From assembly GCA_012064385.1 (NCBI GenBank), contig QRDG01001830.1, positions 119,142 through 183,141 on the forward strand: a DNA stretch of 64,000 nucleotides, read 5' to 3'. The notes beneath the pieces are model-generated. The model was not told where the DNA came from. It worked only from the letters and a program-made list of their open reading frames with translations, and made no database searches. Source of the stretch: Puccinellia tenuiflora (lineage: Eukaryota; Streptophyta; Magnoliopsida; Poales; Poaceae). The position numbers and the translations under genes were made by a program. Below are positions 9,353 to 19,890 of this stretch, in pieces (the first letter of the stretch is position 1; the number at the start of each line of letters is the position of its first letter).

Positions 9353-12094
9353 GATAAATCTTACCGATTGGCTTGGCTGACTTCCCTGGTACGATTCCAT
9401 GAAAAACTGTTTCAGTGGGTATTAGCTGCCTATCTTGCAGCTGCATCCTCTTGAATGTGTCATAATATAAGATGTTTATACTACTTCCACCATCCATTAG
9501 CACTTTGCTCAATGTGTAGCCCCCAACTTGAGGTGCCACCACCAAGGCTAGCTGCCCTGGGTCATCGACTCTTGGCGGATGATCTGCCCGACTCCATGTG
9601 ATGGTTTGCTCTGACCACCTGAGCCACTGTGGGAGCGCCGGCTCCACTGCATTGACAGCTCTAACCTTTAATTTCTTGGCACGCTTGGACGTGCTTGTTG
9701 TGAAGACATGGTAACTGCCACGACTCGGGTTCTGTGGCCGAGTTGTGACATAATACTGCCCATTGTTATCGTGAAGCTGCTTCGGGTTCTGCTGGAACCC
9801 GCCCTATTGGTTACCTCCTCCCTGAGGTTGGTTAGGGTTATTGCCGGCTCCTCCACCGTGGTTGCCGGGTCCTCCATCACCATTGTTTCCTCTATATCCA
9901 TTGTTGTTGCCTCTATTTCCTGGTCCTGGTAATCTGGCACGCTGCAAATCCACGCACTGTCCCAAGGTGTGACCACACTTGCCGTTTCTGGCGTGTTTAG
10001 GGCATGGACTCGCCAGAACCTCCTCTGTGGTCGGCCTACGTCCCTGATACCCTTGAGAATTATTGTCCTTGCGTCTGACCCCAGTGTTTGTGTTAGCCAC
10101 TAGGTCAGAGTTGTCTCCATATGGCCGCTTGTTACTTCCCTGGTTCTGGTTCTGGTTTTGATTCTGGTTCTGACTATTGCCACCATGTCCTTTGGGGCCC
10201 TTCCTCCCGATCCTTTGTTTTGTTAGTGGCAGCGTGCTTATTAGCACCTGCCATGATCTCGCCGATCGTAAGGGGAATACCTTGATTCAGGCTCTCCTTC
10301 ATGCGACCCAGCTTCCAGCTCAAGGGGTTGTAGCTGCAATTTCTCTCCATTGCCATTAGCACTGAAATTGTTGGGAGTCCTTGCGATGAGTTGATGATCT
10401 CTGAGACCCGCTTCATCCAATGCCTTGCAGTCTCACCCTTTCTCTGAACACACCGCTCCAAGTCCTCTATGGTACTAAGCTTTTTGCATGTTCCCTGGAA
10501 GTTCTGTATGAAAGCTGACTTCAACTGCTCCCAAGAATTGATTGATCTAGGAGGCAAGTTCCGCATCCACACTTTGGCTGCTCCCTCCATCATAAGATAC
10601 ATGAATTTGGCACACAGATTACCTGTGGCATTGCGGATACTCATCGCCATCTCGTATGTACCCAACCAGGAAGTCGGGTCCATGTTGGGCTCGTAATTGG
10701 GAACTTTGCGTGGCTCCTTGAAGTCGCTGGGGAAAGACTCGGACCTGATGGCATCTGACAGGCACTCTGGTCCTGTTAGTGAAGGAGAGGTACCAGGAAA
10801 AGTCACCTCTGTGTGCGCCCGGGTTGGCTGAGGCTGGTTATCTGGACCAGCTAGGGCTCTGTCCCTCTCAGCCTCCCGTGCCCTGGCCGCCTCCCTTTCT
10901 CGTCGCTGTCTTGCTTCATCAACCACCAGTTGAGCTCGTGAGGCAGTTGGTATGATGACCCTGTTCCTCTCTTGTTCACGGCGCCTTGCGCTTGTAGAGT
11001 TGGCCGGGTGAGACTCATCATGCCGACTCCTCGTGCCAGAGTTGAACGGTGTCGAGTGTAGCCTACTTGCATCTGGAAACGCTGGATAAAGAGCTTGCTG
11101 AGTCATTGCTGTCTTCAGCATCTCAATAGCACGGCGGGTCTCCTGTCCCGCTGCTCCTTCTGGTATCTCAATGTTCTCTAGCCTCATAGTTGCCGTATGA
11201 ACGTTGTCCATTGGGTTAGAGTAATGCCCCTCTGGCGTACAAAACCTGCCAGGTGGAGGTCCCATACCACCTGTTGATCCTCCTCCGACTCCTCCTTCAG
11301 GTGGCGGTGCGTTGGTACCGTTGCCTCCAGGTCCTTCTGGTGGTGGTGGTGGTGGTGGTGGTGTTGTTGCTCCTCCTCCTGCGCCGCCCTCCCGCAGCTG
11401 ATGAGCTCCCTAGCCCGGCTCCTACGCCTGGACCAGTGGGTGTGTTGAACAAAGCAGTAGGGTTGACAATGACTCCGCCACGCAGGCGACTCCTCGCCCT
11501 GCGATGCTGAATAGAGGTGAGTTCCTCCTGACGACTCCTTACAACCTGGGCCTCAGTCTGGACCCGGGCCCGCTCTTCTGCTAATCTGCGGTTTGCCTCG
11601 TTGATTTCTGCTAGTTGCCTCTCCATCGCAGCACGCGCGCTGGCTAACTCGGCCGCCCGTTCTGCTGCGTTGCTTGCATTGATTTCCTTTGTTAGTAGAC
11701 TTGGATCAAATTGATTTCCGCCGTTCCCAGACATGTAGACTCCAACGACGCGGGCGCGTACTGGCGACTCCGCGTAATCCTCCTCTTCAATTCCATACCC
11801 GAGCCGATCCTCGAACAAGGGCAAGATAGACTCTGAATCGGCGTCGTAATCTGGCTCCATAAGTGGCTCCGCCAGCGACTCCTCTTCATGGTTGACAGCA
11901 AGTTGTTTCTTTGGCTCGGCGATGATGCCGACTTCTGATGTCCCGACCGACTCCTTGCCGTCGGACTCGATAACAGCTGTTGGCTCTGATACTGATTCTG
12001 CCGATTTAGCGCGAAGACCCGATGCATAAACCATGCCGACGAACACGTTGATCCCTCCAAAAACAAACTGATAACCCTCGTCGACTTCCTCCAT
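9353..12094 (-). pseudogene. Gypsy gag and start of protease, frameshifted
   Basis: This is a minus-strand Ty3/Gypsy gag that aligns along its length with the intact-frame copy at 33046-35165. The order is an acidic N terminus (EEVDEGYQFVFGGINVFVGM), an Ala/Glu coiled coil, a Pro/Gly linker, the retrotransposon gag domain (PTSWLGTYEMAM, AKVWMRNLPPRSINSWEQL), an Asn/Gln-rich stretch, and a Cys/His segment (CPKHARNGKCGH). It then reaches the aspartic protease active site (LMDGGSSINILYYDTF) and stops abruptly. Frameshifts lie near 11.39 kb and 10.2 kb, and a TAG interrupts at about 9801-9803. Reverse transcriptase and integrase are missing, so it cannot move on its own. Confidence 0.85.
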
Positions 12095-12219
12095 CTCTGG
12101 AGTCCAGCCGGAGTCATCGATCTCGGTTTCTCCATGCTCATCAGTGTAGACTCACCCGATGGCGAGTTTCTCCATGGCCCGGCGAGCGGCTCCCACGATC
12201 TCAACTCCACGCATCTCCT

Positions 12220-12237
12220 GCCCCACGGTGGGCGCCA
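12220..12237 (-). other. Gypsy primer-binding site
   Basis: TGGCGCCCACCGTGGGGC on the minus strand begins two bases inside the LTR edge at 12240. This is the standard place for the tRNA primer site of a 5' LTR and fixes the element's orientation. I did not assign the tRNA. Confidence 0.8.
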
Positions 12238-12239
12238 AC

Positions 12240-12788
12240 TGTCGTGGGGTTGTCACGGCAAGTCCTCCCTCTGGGAAGGTGAGTTCTGGGGCCATTGACG
12301 CGCGAAGTACGTAGGAGAGGTTAATCTCGCCTAGGGACACAGATTTACCCAGGTTCGGCCCCTCTTGACTAGAGGTAAAGACCTACTTCCTGCTTCTCTT
12401 TATTGCTCTAGATCTGATCTCGATTACAGGGTTCCGGCTCCTCTCTAGGGAGTCGGCGACTATGGATCTGGTGTTTCTGGATTGCTTAGAACTCATCAAT
12501 CTAAGGTCCAGGACCCCGCTTATAAAGGTGGCCGGGTCTCTGGACTTACAACCTACACCGAGTCATACTAGAACACGGAGTCCTACTCTACGTCTTGGCC
12601 TTTCAAGTTAGGGCTCCGGGTTGTACTTGGACTCCTTCCTGGCGGGTCCCTTCTCCATCATGGGCCTTGGTCGGCTTGTCTCCAGCCCAGCCCATGCGAC
12701 TTGATGCGTGACTCGGCTTTGGCCTTCTTGGTCTTGACGGGTCTACTTTCCGGGTCCATGGGCCTACCTATAAAGTATCCCCCCATCA
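12240..12788 (-). mobile_element. Gypsy 5' LTR, copy A (549 bp)
   Basis: On the minus strand it starts TGATGGGGGGATAC and ends CCCCACGACA. It matches the LTR copies at 29589-30140 and 35311-35865. A TATA-like TTTATAAG lies at about 12517-12524 on the minus strand. Beyond its outer edge the sequence returns at once to CACTA coding sequence (12789 onward), so the LTR marks the insertion point. No partner 3' LTR or target duplication is present because the far half has been lost. Confidence 0.88.
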
Positions 12789-13245
12789 CTGCTGACATGA
12801 TTTTCCTGGCTGCTGCTATTTTCTTGGCAGTTGCTTCAAGTTCCAATTTCTGAACATCTTCCTCTTGTGTTGTTACTTCCTTTGTCAATTCCTTACCAAC
12901 TTGATTATTTCCTTGGCTTGACTTGTTTGCTTCATTTTGAGAAAGCAGATAGTCAAGCTTCTCTTCCATTTGCTGATTCCTGAGTACTATTGCTGTTTGG
13001 TTGGCTGACAGTGCCTCCACTTGACATTTGAGCTGCATGTTCTCTTCTCTTGCATCCCGCAATGACAGTATAGCTTCATTCAGCAGTTTTGATGAACTGC
13101 CACCCACAAGCAGTCCAAATCCATGCATTCTAGAGTTCCTAGACCTTGGGAATACCGTGGAGTAGACATCACCATCTCCGTGCTCCTCCGAAATAAGTGA
13201 TAGATTTTTCTCAAAACTCGTTGTTATTTCTGCCTGTCGACACAT
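12789..13245 (-). pseudogene. CACTA TNPA-like coiled-coil exon, cut by LTR
   Basis: The minus-strand frame encodes about 150 residues with strong heptad character: LLNEAILSLRDAREENMQLK, QVEALSANQ and MEEKLDYLLSQN. It ends in KKIAAARKIMSAVM where the Gypsy LTR begins. In En/Spm elements a coiled coil follows the Transposase_24 domain and serves in dimerisation. It lies in that order after the exons at 13685-14257. Confidence 0.6.
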
Positions 13246-13684
13246 TTATGGAACATTAATATGCAATTGCATTACTAAGGAATAATGTGAGTTGCATTGT
13301 CTACAAGAAATGACGACATACAATTTTTTTGAGCAGTAATCATCCACTGGTTGGCCTTTTTTGTTTGTGTGCACGACACGGTACAGCTTATACAGTTCCT
13401 ACAATTCAGTTCACAATGCTGCCCTTGATACTTTTCTTCCCAAATTCAGTTCCTACAAAATTGCACATATTATACATGTAGCCAATTATTTTCTTACAGA
13501 TTTTGTTCAGAACATATTAATTCAAAACATACCATTTGATCATGCACAACTGCCAAACCCCTGGTACCAGAAGTGTGCCTAGCATTTTCCTGATTTTCCC
13601 TTGAAGTTTTATTCTTGGTCGACATTGTCTGCAGACATGAGCAAAATAAGTTAATAACCATATTTGGTAAGCAGTCAACAAGCT

Positions 13685-14257
13685 TTAGTACCAGAACACT
13701 AGAGAAATACTTGCCATATATTCTTCAGATCTCCAGTGCTTCACAAGCCATGCCCATTGTGTGTCTTCGATTCTTCCTTCACACCCATTGTCTACGTTTT
13801 GCTTGAGGGACAACTCTGAATTATAATATTTCTTCTTCATAGCCGATTTGAATGATCTCCATTTCTTACTTGCCGATTTCAGCACCCATTCTTTGTGGAC
13901 TTCATCGATGACGAAGAAAGCCTACGTTTTGGTGAACTTACAGATGAGCCCAAGGTAATTATGCACATACAACAAAAGTAGATAGGCAAAATGTGGTGGT
14001 ACCTTCACAGTCTTCCACAACTTCTCTTTCTCAGAATGTGGCACTTTTCTCCAATTTTTTTTATCAACAGACACATCTTTTCCTTTGACCAAAGTACTAA
14101 GGAAATTTGTTAATTTAGATGTCTGCATGCCACAGGGCTGTCCTAGATGGTTGAAATTGGTTTGCACCTTGTTGTTTGGTCCATGCTTGTCCCAAAACTT
14201 TCTCATATCAGTAGGTCCCCTTTTTCGCTTCTCTTCAATTACTGGCAAAGGTAGCAT
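13685..14257 (-). pseudogene. CACTA Transposase_24-like domain (two exons)
   Basis: Exon one (about 14257-13930) carries GPTDMRKFWDKHG, GQPCGMQTSKLTNFLSTLVK and VPHSEKEKLWKTVKVPPHFA. Exon two (13885-13690) carries LKSASKKWRSFKSAMKKKYY and DTQWAWLVKHWRSEE. This arrangement, in which a Trp/Lys-rich block follows a VP...KE.LW motif, is that of plant transposase PF03004 (Ptta/En/Spm, TNPA-type). That protein binds subterminal repeats such as those at 7050-7400. The two parts are joined by a short intron. Whether all junctions stay in frame cannot be settled by eye. Confidence 0.72.
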
Positions 14258-14334
14258 TACTTTTGATCAAGTACAAACTAAAACTACTTGTTCTTCAACA
14301 ATGGAAGTTTGTGTTCTTCAACAATGGAAGTTTG

Positions 14335-15185
<851 letters not shown>

Positions 15186-15238
15186 GTTTTAGAAATATAT
15201 ATCAAATTATATTATCTACTTTTCCAGTCGAAACAATG

Positions 15239-15433
15239 TCATATTTTAAAACTTACTTCTTTCTGGGAGAAATATATGCCTCTAGATTTTGCTTGCTTCA
15301 GTAGACTAATTCTGTAGTTCTCAGCTGCTTCCTCATCTAGACATGCCTCAGGTAGATTTAGTTTATTTAACTTGGTGTTCAGCTCCTGTAATCTCCTATT
15401 CGGATCATCAATCATTACTGCACCTGCAAACAA
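15239..15433 (-). pseudogene. CACTA small internal exon
   Basis: The minus-strand frame encodes VMIDDPNRRLQELNTKLNKL, then NLPEACLDEEAAENYRISLL and KQAKSRGIYFSQKE. It lies between the DUF4216 region and the polyglutamine exon, with plausible splice edges. It is charged and probably helical. I assign it to the CACTA ORF by position. Confidence 0.5.
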
Positions 15434-15485
15434 AATGAATGGTTACGTTAGTTCATGTGAACTACAACATATCATGACATACACA

Positions 15486-16260
15486 TTACTGGGGAAAACT
15501 CACATTGTCCACAACAACATCCATAGAATAGTAATCCCTTACAGTTGGTTCAATCACAACATGCCACTCAATGTCCAGAGGATCTTGCACATAATACACT
15601 TGTTTGGCTTGACTAGCTAGAATGAAGGGTTCAAAATTCTGGTCCAGTGCAATGCACATATGATTGAAATTAACCTCTGTTATTCCAAAGTTATCCAAGT
15701 GCCTAACTCCATTAATGTTTTTTACCCAGTCGCATTTGAAAAGGACTACATGACCTACATTAGAATAATTCAACTCGACAATCTCACTTATTCGGCCATA
15801 ATAGGTAACATCCCCTTCAACTGGATTTCCATCTTTGGCACTGGCATAACTAGAAGTTTTTGCAACCACCGAAACCCCATCACATTGTGTAACCTTGCCT
15901 GAACCATAGTATTGTGTATGATAATTGCTGCCATTAATGCAATAGCTATTGTACGATCTGGCCATCATATATGGTTTTTGGGCCAATGTAAAGACTTCTT
16001 CAGGTACATTTATTCCCTTATCTTTGAGATGTTGTACCTAACATAGAAGATACATTTGTAAATAACAAGGATTAATTTGAAGTAATTTTTCCCTAACATA
16101 TATGATTTATTATTATGCAATAACATAATTGATTCCTTACATGGTCAACAAACCAAGTATGGAATTGTTTGTGATGAGTGTTCTCTATCTCCCTCTTGGA
16201 CTTCTTTCTTCCAACTTGCAAGGAGAGTTTGTGTTGCCTACATTATTTAGGAAATAGTTA
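15486..16260 (-). pseudogene. CACTA transposase DUF4216 region
   Basis: The upstream exon (16260-16141) encodes LQVGRKKSKREIENTHHKQF and HTWFVDH. An intron with a GTAAGG donor and TTAG acceptor (16038-16140) follows. The second exon (16037-15486) carries INVPEEVFTLAQKP, NGSNYHTQYYGSG, VTYYGRISEIVELNY, VVLFKCDWVKNINGVRHLD and FILASQAKQVYYVQDP. A Tyr-rich strand followed by FKCDW and a QVFYV.DP-like motif is the signature of DUF4216, found C-terminal to the catalytic part of plant CACTA (TNPD-type) transposases. The frame is largely open. The catalytic domain that should lie further right is gone. Confidence 0.8.
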
Positions 16261-16315
16261 GTTAATTTTATGATTTTATCGTGCACACCACCCAAGGGAC
16301 AAGTGTATCAGAATC

Positions 16316-16830
16316 TCACTGGGCATACTCTTCAATGTTTGGATAGTTCATAAGCACACATCTCTGAGCTTGTGTCCATGATGTGAAATCAAGTTGACTA
16401 GACACAAGACCAGAAAAAGGCCTACCAATTTTTCTCAAATATTGCTGACCCTCAGTTGATGAACCAGTATTATCATCATGCCTTGGACCTCTGTTAAGCA
16501 ACGTCGTAGTGTCATGCAAATATCTTGAACAAAAATTCAGGCTCTCTTCAAACTGGTAGCCTTCTGCAATTGCTCCTTCTGGGTGACTTGTGGTTCGTAC
16601 CATGCCCTTCAACTTGCCAACAAACCTCTTAATTGACCACATGTCTCTGTAGTTCACTGGTCCAGCAATTCTTACTTCAGTTGCTAGGTGCATAGTTAAA
16701 TGCACCATGATGTCAAAGAAGGCAGGAGGAAATATCATTTCCAGCTGGCATAAGATTTCTGGAATTTTAGCTTCCCACTTCTCAATCTCTCTAACATTTA
16801 CCACCTTACTGAAAGGACATCTCATCTCCT
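16316..16830 (-). pseudogene. CACTA transposase DUF4218 region, 5'-truncated
   Basis: This minus-strand frame of about 170 codons contains IPEILCQLEMIFPPAFFDIM, VHLTMHLATEVRIAGPVNYR and DMWSIKRFVGKLKGMVRT. These are textbook DUF4218 motifs (FPP.FFD.MVHL, GPV..RWM...ER) of the CACTA transposase. In the usual protein a catalytic DDE region (Transposase_21) comes before this. Here the Copia LTR begins at 16836 and replaces it, so this transposase is dead. The downstream order (DUF4216, linker, Transposase_24) fits one composite CACTA gene read right to left. Confidence 0.85.
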
Positions 16831-16835
16831 AAGTA

Positions 16836-18080
16836 TGTTTTGATATTTGATGACAACACGATAATATTTAACCCCTTTGTTCAAGATGTGTTGTTAGGTT
16901 AAAATGATGAAACATCGACAAAAGGTAGTTTGAGCAAGAGAAGAAAGGGAGAAGAAGAAGGGGTGGCCGGCCACCTCCCCGGCATGGCCGGCCCATGGCC
17001 GGGCCGCCTCGGTTACAAGGCCGGCCATGGTGGCCGGTCCATGGCCGGGCTGCTGGGGCAGTCTCTCTGTGCGCTGGCCGGCCACCACCCCGGCATGGCC
17101 GGCCCATGGCCGGGCCGTCTCGGTTGCTTGGCCGGCCATGGTGGCCGGTCCATGGCCGGGCGCGCATCAGGGGTTTGTGTGGGTTGGCCGGCCACTCCCC
17201 GGCCATTGCCCCGGCCTGGCCGGCCCCCACGGCTGGTCTCTCACTTGTCTCCAACGGCTGGTTTTTGAAGACCACCTATTTAAGAGCTCCTTCTTCTACC
17301 TTGGTCACTTGTCTATCAAAAAGAAAGAAGCTTGAAGCTCCACCATTTTAGACCACCTCAATTCACATAGATCTCTCTCACTAGCCAATACATCTCGTTG
17401 ATATTTGGCAAGTTGGGAGAGAACCTCTTGATCTACAATCTCCACCAAACCGATTCGTTTTCCCCCTTGATTTGTGAGAGGGGGCTTGTTTCTCTTGGTG
17501 TTCATCGGAACCCTAAGAGCTTGTTGTTCTTCGGAGCTTTGGGAGCTAAGGAGACATCGCCGGGAGCCACCAATTAAGTTGTGGTGTGTGCCCCGGTCTT
17601 GGGCATCGAGTCTTGGCGGCTCGGTGCATTTGGTGAAGACCCTCCAACTTGTGGAGTGTGCTTCATCCTTGTAAAGGTTCTAGTTGTCAACCTCAACGGC
17701 AACATAGTGACAAGTGCCTCGCCACATCGGTGGTAAGTCACAACGGAGATACGGTGTGCCATATCAAGGCTACTCGGTGTTTCACTTTGGTGAACACCGC
17801 GCCGCTCCAACGAAGATTAACTTCCATTGGGAAGTGAACTTCGGGATAAATCTTCGTGTCATCTTGTTGTTTATCTTTGCACTTACCTTTACTTGTTAGC
17901 ACTAGCTTACTATATTTATATCTTGTGCTAGTGATCTTTTGCTCATCATATAAGGTTGTTCATCTAGTTGCATATTCTAGACAACTTATATTTGAGGAAT
18001 ATCTATTTAAAACGAAAAAGAATTAAAATTTGTAGTTAACCTATTCACCCCCCCTCTAGTTAACCTCATCGATCCTTTCA
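16836..18080 (+). mobile_element. Copia 5' LTR (1245 bp)
   Basis: The LTR begins TGTTTTGATATTTGATGACA and ends GATCCTTTCA, directly before the primer-binding site. TATTTAAG near 17277 is a candidate TATA box. Between about 16964 and 17190 it contains two tandem copies (period 111 bp) of a GGCCGGCC/CCATGG-rich unit with strong hairpin potential. It is inserted in the CACTA DUF4218 exon. No 3' LTR was found, so its target duplication cannot be tested. Confidence 0.85.
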
Positions 18081-18082
18081 AT

Positions 18083-18094
18083 TGGTATCAGAGC
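18083..18094 (+). other. Copia primer-binding site, initiator Met tRNA type
   Basis: TGGTATCAGAGC lies two bases after the LTR end. It matches the primer site complementary to the 3' end of plant initiator methionine tRNA that is used by most Copia elements. Confidence 0.93.
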
Positions 18095-18134
18095 ATCGTC
18101 ACTTTATTAAAGGCTTCACCGCCTAAAGAGGAGG

Positions 18135-19877
18135 ATGGGGGATCCCACTCCCATGGAATTGCTTCAAAAGCAAGTCGAGTCCGTGGGGGAAAGAACCGAT
18201 AAGAGGTTGGATAGGTTAGAGGAACTAATAATGAAACTTGCCTCTACATCTAGCAATGCAAATGAAAGTCCCTCTCTAGATGAACATGGTAATCCCATAA
18301 TTCCTTCAAAAGAAAGTGACGAACACTCATCTAGAAATGAAAACCCAAATCAATTTGGACATATTTATAACAATGCTCTTAATGTTCAACATCCACATGT
18401 GAACAATCTTGGTAATCCACCTTTAGTAGATAGGGCCCGTTTTACTAACTGGAAAGCTTCTATGAAATCTTATGTGTGTAGCTCTTCAATGCAAATATGG
18501 AGAATCATTGAGAGGGGATACTATCCTAAGGATATCAACAATTTGACCTCAAGTGAGATAATTGATGAACAACTCAATGCACATGCTATGCACATGCTCG
18601 AGAAGGCAATGGTCAATGAAGGTGTTGAGCACATCCGGTCTCTCCCAAACGCCAAGGAAGCTTGGGAGTATCTACTCGCCATGTATGATGGAAATGTGAG
18701 CATGCAACGCTCAAAGAAAACACTTCTCCAACGGCAAGTTGACCACTTCATCATGAAGGATGGAGAAGTTCCGGAAGATGTATATCGAAGACTCAAGGCT
18801 CTTGTTGTGGACATGAAGGATGTCGGATTCAAGGATTGCGATGATGATTGGTTCAAGGTAACCCACTCACGAAAACCCTCAATTTCCTCTACTCCATCAT
18901 TGTTAAATTGTGTTGAGGAACTTGATGATGAGAATGCTAATAATCTTTCAAATGTCATGAGATCACTTGAAAATGAAAATAAAATTGCATTTGATGCCTT
19001 CATGACTCAACTTGGTAATGCATATGGTCTCATAGAAGAACATGAAGAAAGAATATGTGAACTTGAGGGTTTCGCTCGTGATGATGCTAATAGGATAGCG
19101 GAGCTTGAGGAAGCCCTAGATAATGCATTATGTCTTAAAGATTCTATTGAGGAAGTTTCCACTTTAGATCTATCTAAAATGATGGGTGACCGTGATCATG
19201 CACTTGGTAAGCTTAAGGAATTCATGGATGAAAATGATAACATTATGAATGGTCACAATGAACTACTTAAGGATTTTGAGCATCTTGAGAAAGCTCACAT
19301 AGCACTCTCAAGAGAGATCAAGGTTCTTAAGGAGTCACATGACAACTCTCAAAATAAGGATGTGAATGAAAATGCTTGTGCCACTAACCCCTTCTGTGTC
19401 AAGGCATCTCTCATATTGGAGAACAATAGGTTGAAGGCTCAACTTGAGAAAGGACTCGTGTCTTGCATCGAAGGAGAAAAGACCCTCAATAATCTTTTGA
19501 GTAATCAAAGGAGAGTTGTGGGTAAGGAAGGACTTGGGTTTGGAGTCACATCCAAGAGGACCAATGAGAAGAGGAAACCAACTCCCTCCACTAATGCTAT
19601 TGTTTTTGTGAAGGAGGGGGAGTTGGCTAATGATGAAGATGAATTTGATATCCTTGCTAAGAGCATTGCTCCTAAGAACACATCTTCTCACAACAATTTT
19701 GCGGGAAAGTATAACCCATCATATATTCTTTTGAAATCTAATGATGGACATGTTTATGCAAAATATGTTGGAACTTCATATGGTAGTGATTATCGTGCTT
19801 CTATTTGGGTTCCCAAGACCCTTGTGACTAACAAGAAAGGACCCATCAAAACATGGGTAACTAAATCGAGGAATTAA
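18135..19877 (+). CDS. Copia gag polyprotein, zinc knuckle absent
   Basis: The 580-codon frame starts 41 bases after the primer site. Residues 90-240 form a UBN2-type gag domain (FTNWKASMKSYVCSSSMQIW, LPNAKEAWEYLLAMYDGN, LQRQVDHFIMKDGEVPEDVY). The rest is a long acidic coiled coil (ERICELEGFARDDANRIAEL, LKEFMDENDNIMNGHNELLK) and a basic tail. In related grass Copia gags a CX2CX4HX4C knuckle normally follows the UBN2 part. Here the sequence goes directly from DDDWFK to THSRKPSISS with no knuckle, suggesting an internal deletion. Gag and pol are in different frames, although such elements usually encode a single polyprotein. Confidence 0.88.
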   Translation: MGDPTPMELLQKQVESVGERTDKRLDRLEELIMKLASTSSNANESPSLDEHGNPIIPSKESDEHSSRNENPNQFGHIYNNALNVQHPHVNNLGNPPLVDRARFTNWKASMKSYVCSSSMQIWRIIERGYYPKDINNLTSSEIIDEQLNAHAMHMLEKAMVNEGVEHIRSLPNAKEAWEYLLAMYDGNVSMQRSKKTLLQRQVDHFIMKDGEVPEDVYRRLKALVVDMKDVGFKDCDDDWFKVTHSRKPSISSTPSLLNCVEELDDENANNLSNVMRSLENENKIAFDAFMTQLGNAYGLIEEHEERICELEGFARDDANRIAELEEALDNALCLKDSIEEVSTLDLSKMMGDRDHALGKLKEFMDENDNIMNGHNELLKDFEHLEKAHIALSREIKVLKESHDNSQNKDVNENACATNPFCVKASLILENNRLKAQLEKGLVSCIEGEKTLNNLLSNQRRVVGKEGLGFGVTSKRTNEKRKPTPSTNAIVFVKEGELANDEDEFDILAKSIAPKNTSSHNNFAGKYNPSYILLKSNDGHVYAKYVGTSYGSDYRASIWVPKTLVTNKKGPIKTWVTKSRN

Positions 19878-19890
19878 CTCTTTGTAGGTA

